NCBI RefSeq assembly: GCF_031884435.1 | Contig: NZ_CP134779.1 | Location: forward strand, 1,550,001-1,614,000 | DNA from: Bosea sp. 685 | GTDB lineage: Bacteria; Pseudomonadota; Alphaproteobacteria; Rhizobiales; Beijerinckiaceae | Direction of reading: 5' to 3' | Length of the DNA: 64,000 nt | In this document: in pieces, positions 26,100 through 38,561 of the stretch | Position numbering within the stretch: the first letter of the stretch is position 1 | How the letters are laid out: every line of letters starts with the position of its first letter | Made by a program: the position numbers and the translations under genes | Notes under the pieces: model-generated | The model's database searches: none | The model's input: only the letters and a program-made list of their open reading frames with translations | What the model was told of the DNA's origin: nothing

Positions 26100-27010
26100 T
26101 GAATGCGTTTCGCCCCAGCCGGCACGGCTCGCGCCGCCCAAAAGTCTCCTTCGAATTCTTCCCGCCCAAGACGGCGGAGATGGAGACCGCGCTATGGGAA
26201 AGCGTGCGCCGGCTCGAGCCGCTGGTGCCGAGCTTCGTCTCGGTGACCTATGGCGCCGGCGGTTCGACGCGTGAGCGCACCCACGCCACCGTCAAGCGCA
26301 TGGTCGAGGAGACGGCACTGAAGCCGGCCGCACATCTGACCTGCGTGTCGGCGACGCGCGACGAGGTCGATGACGTCATCCGCTCCTATTGGGAGGCTGG
26401 CGTGCGCCATATCGTGGCGCTGCGCGGCGACCCGGCGGGTGGCTTGGGGACGGCTTACGAGCCGCATCCGCAGGGCTATCACCAGACCTCGGATCTCGTC
26501 GCCGGTATCCGGCGCGTCGGCGATTTCGAGGTCACCGTCTCGGCCTATCCGGAAAAGCATCCGGAAGCCGCCTCGCTCGACGCCGATATCGACGCGCTGA
26601 AGAAGAAGGTCGACGCCGGGGCGACGCGCGCCATCACCCAGTTCTTCTTCGATAACGACGTCTATTTCCGCTATCTCGACAAGGTCCGGGCGCGAGGCAT
26701 CGATATTCCGATCCTGCCCGGCATCGTGCCGGTGCAGAATTTCAAGCAGACCGCGAACTTCGCCCGCAAGACCGGCGCGAGCGTGCCGCAATGGCTCGCC
26801 GACCGCTTCGAGGGGCTGGAGGACGACGCCGCGACGCGTCGGCTGGTCGCGGCTGCCGTCTGCGCCGAGCAGGTGCTCGATCTGATCGATCGCGGCGTTT
26901 CGGACCTGCATTTCTACACGATGAACAAGGCTGATCTGGTCTATGCGATCTGCCATCTGGTTGGCCTGAAGCCCGAGAAGACGGCGGCGCAGGCTGTTGC
27001 GGCGGAGTGA
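26099..27010 (+). CDS. metF: 5,10-methylenetetrahydrofolate reductase MetF
   Basis: FAD enzyme that makes 5-methyl-tetrahydrofolate, the methyl donor for MetH. The 303-residue protein has VSFEFFPPKTAEME near the N-terminus (catalytic Glu region), FVSVTYGAGGSTRERT, the folate/FAD segment HIVALRGDPAGG, AITQFFFDND and ILPGIVPVQNF. It is translationally coupled to the SahR-like regulator, and metH follows after a 138-base spacer filled by a repeat. Confidence 0.95.
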   Translation: MNAFRPSRHGSRRPKVSFEFFPPKTAEMETALWESVRRLEPLVPSFVSVTYGAGGSTRERTHATVKRMVEETALKPAAHLTCVSATRDEVDDVIRSYWEAGVRHIVALRGDPAGGLGTAYEPHPQGYHQTSDLVAGIRRVGDFEVTVSAYPEKHPEAASLDADIDALKKKVDAGATRAITQFFFDNDVYFRYLDKVRARGIDIPILPGIVPVQNFKQTANFARKTGASVPQWLADRFEGLEDDAATRRLVAAAVCAEQVLDLIDRGVSDLHFYTMNKADLVYAICHLVGLKPEKTAAQAVAAE

Positions 27011-27016
27011 TTTCGG

Positions 27017-27097
27017 CATTGCGAGCGAAGCGAAGCAATCCAGATTCATAGAGTTTTACGAACCCTGGATTGCTTCGTCGTTTCACGCCTCGCAATG
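27017..27097. repeat. Dispersed palindromic intergenic repeat between metF and metH
   Basis: The left arm starts CATTGCGAGCGAAGCGAAGC and ends AATCCAG (27017-27043). It is largely complementary to the right arm, from CTGGATTGCTTCG to CTCGCAATG (27065-27097). This element type is recognisable as a widespread intergenic repeat in alphaproteobacteria. Its hairpin could affect metF-metH read-through. Confidence 0.8.
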
Positions 27098-27148
27098 ACG
27101 CTGAGGGCGCGCTGTCGGCGCCATAAAACTTGAGACGAAAGCGTGACG

Positions 27149-30904
<3,756 letters not shown>

Positions 30905-31119
30905 CGCCGTCTTCCGTCGCGGCTGGCGCGGCATGGGCCGTAGGCTCGATGAGCTGCGTGTTCGTGATGATGCCGGGCTGAAGGGCTATCGGCGGGCGAT
31001 CGTCATTGCTGCAGTGCCAGATCGCGCCTGCGCAGGCGCAATGGCGCGGGCATTGAAGAGCCTTCGCATCTGCAACATTTTGCGCCTCACCGAACGGTCC
31101 CGTTCCGACAGAGGTTGCC

Positions 31120-31689
31120 ATGACCACCATCGCCATCGTTTTCCATTCCGGCTACGGCCACACCAAGAAGGTCGCCGAGCACGTCGAGAAGGGCGCGGCC
31201 TCGACCGGCGCCAAGGTCGAACTCATCGCCATCGACGCCGAAGGCAACCTGCCCGACAGCGCCTGGGAGACCATCAAGGCCGCCGACGGCATCATCTTCG
31301 GCTCGCCGACCTATATGGGCGGCCCGTCCTGGCAGTTCAAAAAATTCGCCGACGCCTCCAGCAAGCCCTGGTACAGCGGCGAGTGGAAGGGCAAGGTTGC
31401 GGCTGGTTTCTCCAACTCGGCCTCGCTGAACGGCGACAAGTTCTCGACCATCCAGTACTTCATCACGCTCGCCATGCAGCATAAGCTGCTCTGGACCGGC
31501 ACCGGCATGATGCCGGCCAGCGCCAAGGCGAACACCCGCGACGACCTCAACCGGCTCGGCGGCTTCTCGGGCCTGCTCACCGCCTCGCCCGCCGATGGCA
31601 GCGTCGAGGAGATGATCCCGGGCGACCTGAAGACGGCCGAGGCCTTCGGCAAGAACGTCGCCGAGGTGGTCAAGAGCGTGAAAGGCTGA
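31120..31689 (+). CDS. Flavodoxin-fold NAD(P)H:quinone oxidoreductase-like protein
   Basis: A 189-residue flavodoxin-like/WrbA-related protein. The FMN phosphate loop is FHSGYGHTKKVAEHV (about 7-21), and the isoalloxazine region contains GIIFGSPTYMGGPSWQFKKF. The later AAGFSNSASLNGDKFSTIQ and LLWTGTGMMP match NAD(P)H-dependent oxidoreductases. It is somewhat shorter than E. coli WrbA-type variants with an insert. The 215-base gap before it holds a 16-base palindrome (31024-31039) but no gene. Confidence 0.85.
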   Translation: MTTIAIVFHSGYGHTKKVAEHVEKGAASTGAKVELIAIDAEGNLPDSAWETIKAADGIIFGSPTYMGGPSWQFKKFADASSKPWYSGEWKGKVAAGFSNSASLNGDKFSTIQYFITLAMQHKLLWTGTGMMPASAKANTRDDLNRLGGFSGLLTASPADGSVEEMIPGDLKTAEAFGKNVAEVVKSVKG

Positions 31690-31691
31690 TT

Positions 31692-31793
31692 GGAGCGTTT
31701 TCGAGCGAAGTGGACGCCAGTTCGCGTGAAGACAACGCGTTAAAATAAAGAGCTGGAGCTGTTGAACGATCCAACTGGATCGGAAACCGCTCT
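31692..31793. repeat. Dispersed intergenic repeat (GAGCGTTTTCGAGCGAAGTGG type), copy 1
   Basis: It begins GAGCGTTTTCGAGCGAAGTG at 31693, three bases after the stop of the preceding gene, continues with GTTCGCGTGAAGA and AACGCG blocks, and ends near CCGCTCT. The same blocks in the same order occur at 63852-63955 after bamD. This repeat family is common after genes in Hyphomicrobiales and may act in 3' end formation (inference). Confidence 0.85.
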
Positions 31794-31980
31794 GGCCCGG
31801 GCTTCTCCAGCCCGGCACAACAGCTTTGCCGAAAGGGCCGCGATCCCGACCGGGTCGCGGCCTTGTCTCGTCTGGCCGATGGTTGTTGACTTGCTTCTCT
31901 GATCCGGCACGGCAGCGCAGCTGCTGCAGCCGGGCGAAAGCGGCCCCGTGAGAGGGCCGGTCATCCAAGGGAGACGCGCC

Positions 31981-32766
<786 letters not shown>

Positions 32767-32917
32767 GGCGCGGCTTTCGAGCGTTGGCGCGGGCGTTCCC
32801 CTCGGAACCGCGCCGTCATCCTGGACAAGCCGCGCAAGCGGCGCAGCGCCGGGATCCATCATAGAGCGGCGAGCTTTACGATGGATCCCTGTGTGTTTGA
32901 TTGGTGTCATGATTGGT

Positions 32918-33041
32918 GCGGGCGGGAAGCCGTTGGATCCCGGGTGGCAAACACCGCGTTCCGGCTCGGTTCCCGCCCGCGTTCGAAGACCCCATCCTGA
33001 ACAGTTGACCGAGGCCGCTTGCACCGGACCTCGCAGCACAG
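32918..33041 (+). ncRNA. Candidate bridge RNA region of the IS110 element
   Basis: An 11-base perfect stem (GCGGGCGGGAA 32918-32928 with TTCCCGCCCGC 32970-32980) encloses a 41-base internal region, and a second hairpin follows (CGAGG..CCTCG, about 33010-33033). IS110 elements encode a structured bridge RNA in the non-coding end, with loops that guide target and donor. TGGATCCC in the first loop (32934-32941) equals the left flank at 32882-32889. The boundaries and the RNA itself are inferred. Confidence 0.45.
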
Positions 33042-33052
33042 GGACAGGCACC

Positions 33053-33979
33053 ATGACCATACACCCCTGCTTCATCGGTTGCGATATCGCCAAGAGCCAT
33101 CTCGACCTGTTCGAGGAGACGAGCGGGACGAGCCTTCGGATCGCCAATACGAGCGAGGCGATTGCGAGCTGGCTGTCGTCGCTCGACTGCCAGGCCAGCT
33201 TCGTCGCTTTCGAGGCGACCGGCCCCTATGACCGTGCGCTGCGCCAGGCCCTGGAGCAGGTCGGCTGCCGCTTTACCCGGATCAACCCGGCGCGTGCCCG
33301 TGACTTCGCCCGCGCCACAGGCCGTCTGGCCAAGACCGATGCGATCGACGCTCACATGCTGGCTGCGATGGCGCGCATGCTGGCACTCACGCCCGACGCA
33401 GCCTCCGATCCCGCCCGCAACACCTTGGCGCAGCTTCACAAACGCCGCGACCAACTCGTCGAGATGCGCGCCGCCGAGCGGGTCCGCGACAGCGAGGGGC
33501 AAGATCCCACCGGCAGCCTCGCCCGCCATCTCGCTTGGCTCGATGCGGAGATCGCTACGCTCGAGCACCTCGTCAGCGAGGCACTGCAGGCAGATGAGAC
33601 CCTGACAAGGACGCAGGCCCTGCTGCGCTCGGCGCCCGGCATCGGCCCCGTCACAGCCGCCACTCTCATCGCCCTGATGCCCGAACTCGGCCACGTCTCG
33701 CCAAAGGCCATCGCCGCGCTCGCAGGCCTCGCACCCTTCAACGACGACAGCGGGCGCAGGCGCGGCCAGCGCATGATCAAGGGCGGAAGGCGACGCGTCC
33801 GCAAAGCCCTCTACATGGCCGCGCTCGCCGCCATCCGGACATCTGCGCGCTTCAAGACCTTCTACGACGCAATCCGCGCACGCAGCCCAGCCGCAAAGGT
33901 CGCCATCATCGCCGTCGCAAGAAAGCTCCTCGTAACCCTCAACGCCATGCTCAAAACTGACACCGCCTTCCAACCATGA
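33053..33979 (+). CDS. IS110-family transposase (DEDD/serine recombinase)
   Basis: A 308-residue complete transposase. The RuvC-like DEDD site is Asp11 (IGCDIAKSHLD), Glu54 (VAFEATGPYD), Asp96 and Asp99 (KTDAIDAHML). The C-terminal transposase_20 domain has SAPGIGPVTAATLIALMPEL and the likely catalytic Ser233 in NDDSGRRRGQR. No frameshift or stop is seen, so the element may be active. Start at ATG 33053; the frame is open further upstream through the non-coding end but has no family residues there. Confidence 0.93.
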   Translation: MTIHPCFIGCDIAKSHLDLFEETSGTSLRIANTSEAIASWLSSLDCQASFVAFEATGPYDRALRQALEQVGCRFTRINPARARDFARATGRLAKTDAIDAHMLAAMARMLALTPDAASDPARNTLAQLHKRRDQLVEMRAAERVRDSEGQDPTGSLARHLAWLDAEIATLEHLVSEALQADETLTRTQALLRSAPGIGPVTAATLIALMPELGHVSPKAIAALAGLAPFNDDSGRRRGQRMIKGGRRRVRKALYMAALAAIRTSARFKTFYDAIRARSPAAKVAIIAVARKLLVTLNAMLKTDTAFQP

Positions 33980-34086
33980 CACTCCAAACAACACAGTTGC
34001 CGGGACGACCTGCGGTCGCCCAGGATGACGGCGTGGTTCCGAGCCAAGACAAATTGCCAGGCGCAAGGAAGGCGCCGGAGCGCAGC

Positions 34087-34476
34087 CTACTCCCGTCGCA
34101 GCGCTTCGATCGGGTCGAGCCGCGCCGCCTGCGTTGCCGGGTAGAAGCCGAAGAAGACGCCGATCATCCCGGAGACGCCGACCGCGATCAGGATCGTCTC
34201 GATCGAGACGACGGATGGCCAGCCGGCGAAATTCGCGATGGTCAGCGCCGCTGCGATGCCGAGCGCGATCCCGACCGCGCCGCCGATCGTCGCCTCGATC
34301 AGGAACTGCGCCAGTACGTCGCGCTGGCGCTCACCGACGGCGAGCCTGAGCCCGATCTCGCGGGTACGCTCCGTGACCGAGACCAGCATGATGTTCATGA
34401 TGCCGATGCCGCCGACCAGGAGCGAGACGGCGGCGACCGCCGCGAGCAGCCAGGACAGCGTGTTGGCGATCTCGAG
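34087..34476 (-). pseudogene. macB: macB remnant: C-terminal fragment of ABC transporter permease
   Basis: About 130 codons matching only the C-terminal end of a MacB-type permease: IANTLSWLLAAVAAVSLLVG, GIGIMNIMLVSVTERTREIG, LRLAVGERQRDVLAQFLIEA, three hydrophobic segments, and the standard end ATQAARLDPIEALRRE. The ATPase and periplasmic domains are missing and no start codon precedes the fragment. At about 34476 the sequence switches into a macA fragment, so an internal deletion removed most of both genes. Confidence 0.82.
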
Positions 34477-34640
34477 TCTTGATCTGGTCGCCGTTCAGCC
34501 GGGCGACGACCTGGCCGGCCTTCACCTGCGAATTATAATCGGTGAGAATTTCGACGACCTGGCCCGAAAGCTGCGAGCCGACGAGGACGGTGGTGACCGG
34601 GGTCAGCGTGCCGGTGCGCGCACGGCGGCGGTGATCCGAT
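34477..34640 (-). pseudogene. macA: macA remnant: N-terminal fragment of periplasmic adaptor
   Basis: Minus-strand translation in one frame gives TGTLTPVTTVLVGSQLSGQV, VEILTDYNSQVKAGQVVARL and NGDQIKT, the lipoyl/barrel start of MacA-type membrane fusion proteins. The signal/anchor region before it and everything after about 50 residues are absent. It joins directly to the macB C-terminal fragment, in a different reading frame, near 34476. Confidence 0.72.
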
Positions 34641-34661
34641 CAACCACTTGCGCAAGGTCGC

Positions 34662-35477
34662 TCAGGCCGTCCGCGCGTCCCGGGTCGCCGCCAGCAGGTC
34701 GCGCAAGGTGGTGATCGTCGAGGCGTCGGCGACGCCGTCGACCTTGTCCTGCCGCCAATGGCGCTGGAAGGCCGCGACCACGGCCTCGAGCCTCTCGTCG
34801 AAGACGCCGTCGACCGTCACGCCATAGCCCAGCATCGCGAACATCGCCTGCAGCGCCTCGACCGGCTGGCCGCTTTCGCCACGCGCCAGGAAGCGGCCGC
34901 TGCGGATCGGAGCGGGTTCCGCCCAGACGCCGACGCCGCCTTCGGCGAAATAGCGCCACGGGAATTTCTCGCCGGGGTCGATCTTGCGGCCGGGCGCGAT
35001 GTCGGAATGGGCGAGCACGCGCTCGGGCGGGATGGCCCAGCGCTCGCAGATGTCGCGGCAGAGGTTCAAGGTCGCCGCGATCTGCTCGGGCGGGAAATCG
35101 GGCAGGCCGCCGGGATGGCCGGGATTGGCGATCTCGATGCCGATCGAGCAGGAGTTGATGTCGGTCTCGCCGGCCCAATGCGAGGCTCCGGCATGCCAGG
35201 CCCGACGGCCCTCCGGAACGAGTTGCAGCGTATGGCCGTTCTCGAAGACGAAATAATGCGACGAGACCTGCGAGACCGGATTGCACAGCCATTGCAGCGC
35301 TTCGCCGGCGTCGCTCATGCCGGTGTAGTGCAGGATCAGCATGTCCGGGCGGCGGGCAGGGGCGTCATCACCGGCGTCGTCGCCCGCGCCATTGCCGCTC
35401 GGCTTGCGCTCGCCATGATTCGGTGACGGAAAGATCTTGGCCGCGAAGCGGCTGTCGGGATGGGCGGTTTGGCTCAT
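34662..35477 (-). CDS. N-acetylmuramoyl-L-alanine amidase (AmpD-like, with peptidoglycan-binding domain)
   Basis: A 271-residue Amidase_2 enzyme that cleaves the lactyl-amide bond of muropeptides. The zinc site includes His in MLILHYTGM (about 50) and His/Asp in LAHSDIAPGRKIDPGEKFPW (about 157-170), with IGIEIANPGHPGG between. A PG_binding_1 domain is at about 190-262 (LQAMFAMLGYGVTVDGVFDE). There is no signal peptide, so it is a cytoplasmic recycling enzyme like AmpD (inference). The coding end is 22 bases from the macA remnant. Confidence 0.9.
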   Translation of the reverse strand: MSQTAHPDSRFAAKIFPSPNHGERKPSGNGAGDDAGDDAPARRPDMLILHYTGMSDAGEALQWLCNPVSQVSSHYFVFENGHTLQLVPEGRRAWHAGASHWAGETDINSCSIGIEIANPGHPGGLPDFPPEQIAATLNLCRDICERWAIPPERVLAHSDIAPGRKIDPGEKFPWRYFAEGGVGVWAEPAPIRSGRFLARGESGQPVEALQAMFAMLGYGVTVDGVFDERLEAVVAAFQRHWRQDKVDGVADASTITTLRDLLAATRDARTA

Positions 35478-35488
35478 GCTGGGTTCTC

Positions 35489-36253
35489 TCAGGCCGGTTC
35501 TCGCGGGCGCTTGGTCGCCAGGTTCTTGGCCGCCAGCCCGCGTTCCGCCTCGATCGTATCCCAGGCGGCATTGATCGCGGCGAGGCGGCGTGTGGCGATG
35601 GCTACAGCCTCCTCAGGCAGGCCGCGCGCGATCTCGCGGTCGGGATGGGTCTGTGCGACCAGCTTGCGATAATGCTGCTTCAAGGCGGCATCGTTCATCT
35701 CGCGCGTCGCGCCCAGCACCAGATAGGGGTCGTCGGGCCGGCGCATATGGCGCGCCTCGATGCGGGCGAAACCGGCCTCAGCGATGCCGAAGATCGTGGC
35801 GACGTCGCGCAGATAGGCGTGCTCGTCCTGATGGATCGCGCCATCGGCCGCCGCGATCAGGAACAGCCCGTCGAGGACGTCCTCGAGCAAGGCAGGCTCG
35901 TCGCGGAAGGCTTCCGCGATCTGCGTCGCATAGGCTTCGAAGCCGGCGCTGGTCTGCTTGGCGAGGTCGAACAGGCTTTCGATCCGGGCCTGCTGGTCGG
36001 GCGGTACGATGACGATACGCCGGAAGGCGGCGATCTCGTCGCGCGTCACGACGCCGTCCGAACGCGCCATCTTGGCCGCAAGCGCGACCAGCCCTGTGGT
36101 GAAGACGAGCTCGCGCGGGGCCGGCCCGAATGGCGCGCCCTCCCGGTCGATCAGGACATGGCCGGCGACCGCGCCGATCAGCGCGCCGAGCGGGCCGCCG
36201 AGCGCAAGACCGAGGCCGCCACCGCTCAGCGCCCCCCAGAATGACGAAACCAT
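35489..36253 (-). CDS. DjiA-like membrane-anchored TerB/DnaJ protein
   Basis: A 254-residue co-chaperone-like protein. A Gly/Ala-rich hydrophobic N-terminus (SGGGLGLALGGPLGALIGAV) is followed by a TerB-like helical domain (about 60-170) and a C-terminal J domain (about 185-250, DPYLVLGATREMNDAALKQHY) with the HPD motif in AQTHPDREI that stimulates DnaK. Start at ATG 36253, which places the hydrophobic segment at the N-terminus. It is 11 bases upstream of the ampD-like gene on the same strand. Confidence 0.87.
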   Translation of the reverse strand: MVSSFWGALSGGGLGLALGGPLGALIGAVAGHVLIDREGAPFGPAPRELVFTTGLVALAAKMARSDGVVTRDEIAAFRRIVIVPPDQQARIESLFDLAKQTSAGFEAYATQIAEAFRDEPALLEDVLDGLFLIAAADGAIHQDEHAYLRDVATIFGIAEAGFARIEARHMRRPDDPYLVLGATREMNDAALKQHYRKLVAQTHPDREIARGLPEEAVAIATRRLAAINAAWDTIEAERGLAAKNLATKRPREPA

Positions 36254-36641
36254 GATACGGGCAACTCCCGGCCTGACCTGGTGGATGAGGATAGTGACGA
36301 AGGGCCGCGTCGGACAGGCCGGCTCGGCGCGGGATGGTGCCGTTAGCGATATTTTTTCGCTGCGGCATCGCCCGAGAGGCGATTTCACCACTCCGGCCGT
36401 GAAATGCGTCCTCAATGGGGCAATGTCTTCGGTCGAGATTGTCGTTGGGTTAACGCAACCTTCGGTTGCGCGCTCTTGATTCGATTACATGCCGAATACT
36501 CCAGCGATCAATATCGAATAATTCCCTGTTGATAGCGCCAAAGCACAGATTTATTGTGCCTCCGGTCAGATTATGGTCGCATTTACTGATCATTTGCCTC
36601 TGCCCTTCAGCCATGTTCCAGCATGAAGGGTAAAATTGATC

Positions 36642-37268
36642 ATGCGATATACCACAAGCGCCGCCGCCATTTTCGCGATTTGCCTCATCGGATTTCAGCC
36701 TGCCAAAGCTGAATCGGTCAACGACGAAAAGGATGCGCTGGCGTTCATCGTGAGGGACGCTGAGATCGCTCGTGACAAGGCTGCCGCGCAGGGTGGGCAC
36801 GAGACCGCGAAGACTGAAAAGGCCTCGCAGGCACGGCTTGCCCGGTCCGGGAAGACGGCGATGCGCGCAGTCCCTGCGCTGGCCGCGCCGGCCGGTTCCG
36901 AGGGCCTCAAGGCGCTGGTTGCGCGCCATGCAGCGGCCAATGGCGTGCCGTTCGCGCTGGCTGACGCTGTCGTGCGGATCGAGAGCCGCTACAACCCCCG
37001 CGCGGCCCATGCCGGCAATTACGGCCTGATGCAGATCCGCCACCAGACCGCGCGCGGCCTGGGCTATACCGGCGGGGCGAGCGGCCTGCTCGATGCCGAG
37101 ACCAATGCGCGCTATGCGATGAAATATCTGGCTCAGGCCTATCGCCTTGCCGGCGGCGATACCTGCAAGACCGTGATGAAATATCAGAGCGGCCACATGA
37201 CTGAGCGCATGAGCGGCGCCAACCGAACCTATTGCGCCAAGGTCCGCACCATCAGCGCCCATAGCTGA
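36642..37268 (+). CDS. Lytic transglycosylase (SLT domain)
   Basis: A 208-residue exported murein lyase. The signal peptide is MRYTTSAAAIFAICLIGFQ, ending PAKA. The SLT domain (about residues 90-205) carries the catalytic Glu in DAVVRIESRYNPRAAHAGN, then YGLMQIRHQTARGLGY and ARYAMKYLAQAYRLAGGD. Start at ATG 36642; a TTG two codons upstream is in frame. The 388-base gap before it (36254-36641) is relatively AT-rich and holds a small hairpin at 36454-36470 but no gene I can support. Confidence 0.9.
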   Translation: MRYTTSAAAIFAICLIGFQPAKAESVNDEKDALAFIVRDAEIARDKAAAQGGHETAKTEKASQARLARSGKTAMRAVPALAAPAGSEGLKALVARHAAANGVPFALADAVVRIESRYNPRAAHAGNYGLMQIRHQTARGLGYTGGASGLLDAETNARYAMKYLAQAYRLAGGDTCKTVMKYQSGHMTERMSGANRTYCAKVRTISAHS

Positions 37269-37320
37269 GCCGCGGCCCGGCCGGCTTGACGCGGCGCGCC
37301 CAAGCGCGCACTAGCGACCC

Positions 37321-37727
37321 GCCAGTCGGCCGGACGGCCGCTCCCGTTCGCGGGGGAGGGAAAGTCCGGGCTCCACGGAAACACGGTGCCGGATAACGTC
37401 CGGCGGGGGCGACCCCAGGGAAAGCGCCACAGAGATCGAACCGCCTTCTGCCAAGCGCTTCGGCGCCTCGGTGCGAAGGTAAGGGTGAAAAGGTGCGGTA
37501 AGAGCGCACCGCGGACCCGGCAACGGGGACGGCATGGCAAGCCCCACCGGGAGCAAAACCGAATAGGGACGATGCTTTCCGCGCAAGCGGGGAGGGGCCT
37601 GTTTCTGGGCCTTGTCGTCCGGGTTGGTTGCTCGAGGCGCGCAGCAATGTGCGTCCCAGAGGAATGGCCGTCACGTCGGGGGAGCGATCCTCCGGCCATC
37701 CAGAACCCGGCTTATAGGCCGACTGGC
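37321..37727 (+). ncRNA. rnpB: RNase P RNA (type A)
   Basis: The catalytic RNA of tRNA 5' maturation. The ends pair as P1: GCCAGTCGGCC (37321) with GGCCGACTGGC (ending 37727). Conserved cores are present: GAGGGAAAGTCCGGGCTCC near 37355, ACAGAGATCGAACC near 37430, GGTAAGAGCGCACCG near 37497 and the 3' CAGAACCCGGCTTATAGG near 37701. The length of about 407 bases fits alphaproteobacterial rnpB. The exact ends may differ by a few bases. Confidence 0.95.
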
Positions 37728-37914
37728 AATTCTCGACCGTCGGATATTCTACTCCGGCGGACATCTGACGCGGCTTTCTGCGCTTCCGGTGCTCACGGAC
37801 CGATGTCCGCTCCGCTCCGGTTCTCGAAAGCCACGCCAGCTGACTCACCGGAGCGAATCTCCGATCGGCCTCGGATGGTCCGAGGCCTCACGAGACGTCT
37901 CGCGGCCTATCGGC

Positions 37915-38337
37915 TCACGCGACCTTCAGCTCGACGTCGATATTGCCCTTGGTCGCGTGCGAGTAGGGGCAGACGATATGGGCCTTCTGGACCAGGTCTT
38001 CGGCCACGGTCTTGTCGATGCCCGGTACCGAGATGGTCAGCTTGACTGCGATGCCGAAGCCGGCGCCGTCATCGCGCGGGCCGATGCCGACATCGGCGCT
38101 GACGCGGGCGTCGTCCGGGATCTTCACCTTCTCCTTGCCGGCGACGAATTTCAGCGCGCCGAGGAAGCAGGCGGAATAGCCGAGCGAGAACAATTGCTCG
38201 GGATTGGTGCCGTTGCCGCCGCCGCCGCCGAGTTCCTTGGGCGTGTTGAGCACGACATCGACATTGCCGCTATCCGTGGCGGCCTTGCCCTCGCGGCCTC
38301 CGGTGGCGGAACCATGGGCGGTGTAGAGGATTTTCAT
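37915..38337 (-). CDS. ohr: Organic hydroperoxide resistance protein Ohr
   Basis: A 140-residue thiol peroxidase of the OsmC/Ohr family that reduces organic hydroperoxides. The two redox cysteines are Cys57 in LGYSACFLGAL and Cys123 in HIVCPYSHATKGN. Start at ATG 38337 (MKILYTAHG); the upstream in-frame stretch is a short repeat-coded sequence. It is divergent from ohrR, with an operator palindrome between them. Confidence 0.95.
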   Translation of the reverse strand: MKILYTAHGSATGGREGKAATDSGNVDVVLNTPKELGGGGGNGTNPEQLFSLGYSACFLGALKFVAGKEKVKIPDDARVSADVGIGPRDDGAGFGIAVKLTISVPGIDKTVAEDLVQKAHIVCPYSHATKGNIDVELKVA

Positions 38338-38351
38338 CGGGAATCTCCTTG

Positions 38352-38387
38352 GTCTTGGTGATCGTTCGGGTCTTGGTGATCGTTCGG
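38352..38387. repeat. Tandem 18-base direct repeat in the ohr leader
   Basis: GTCTTGGTGATCGTTCGG occurs twice in perfect head-to-tail copies (38352-38369 and 38370-38387), just upstream of the ohr start codon on the minus strand. It lies in the likely 5' leader. A simple recent duplication is the most likely origin. Confidence 0.8.
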
Positions 38388-38445
38388 CGGGTCGCGATGC
38401 GGGACCGGTTGATCGGCGAACTTGCATCGGCGATTTAGATCGTGC

Positions 38446-38458
38446 ACAATTGAATTGT
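38446..38458. promoter_or_regulatory. OhrR operator
   Basis: ACAATT-G-AATTGT is a perfect palindrome in the ohr-ohrR divergent gap. OhrR operators in proteobacteria are AT-rich palindromes of this ACAATT/AATTGT type (from memory). Binding here would control both genes. Confidence 0.8.
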
Positions 38459-38561
38459 CAACGAGCAAAATGAGCCCGCTCACGTTGAGTTGATTGCGTC
38501 GCCGGCTGCGTTCTGGTCTGGGGTGAGCAGGAGGTGGCGGCTGGCGCTGGGAAGGGAAGCG

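Larger units (their letters stand above)
32889..33996 (+). mobile_element. IS110-family insertion sequence
   Basis: About 1.1 kb with one transposase gene, a left non-coding end of about 160 bases and a very short right end. Subterminal inverted repeats are visible: GTGTCATGATTGG (32904-32916) matches the complement of CCAACCATGACAC (33970-33982) with one mismatch, and CTGTGTG at the left edge resembles the complement of ACACAG at the right. The exact ends are uncertain by a few bases because IS110 elements lack classic terminal repeats and target duplications. Confidence 0.78.
32811..34033. repeat. REP-like palindrome split by the IS110 element
   Basis: CGCCGTCATCCTGG (32811-32824) and CCAGGATGACGGCG (34020-34033) are perfect 14-base inverted arms lying on either side of the insertion sequence. 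An inner inverted pair GGGATCCATC / GATGGATCCC (32851-32889) lies on the left side. Removing the IS leaves one palindromic element of roughly 115 bases similar to other intergenic repeats in the window. Confidence 0.75.

Noticed and set aside
31024..31039. Perfect 16-base GC palindrome GCGCCTGCGCAGGCGC
   Set aside because: Such GC-rich palindromes arise by chance in this composition, and it has no clear promoter context.
36454..36470. Short hairpin CGCAACC-TTC-GGTTGCG considered as terminator
   Set aside because: No U-tract on either strand and far from both flanking gene ends.
38352..38387. CRISPR-like repeats near ohr
   Set aside because: Only two adjacent copies with no spacers; a simple tandem duplication.
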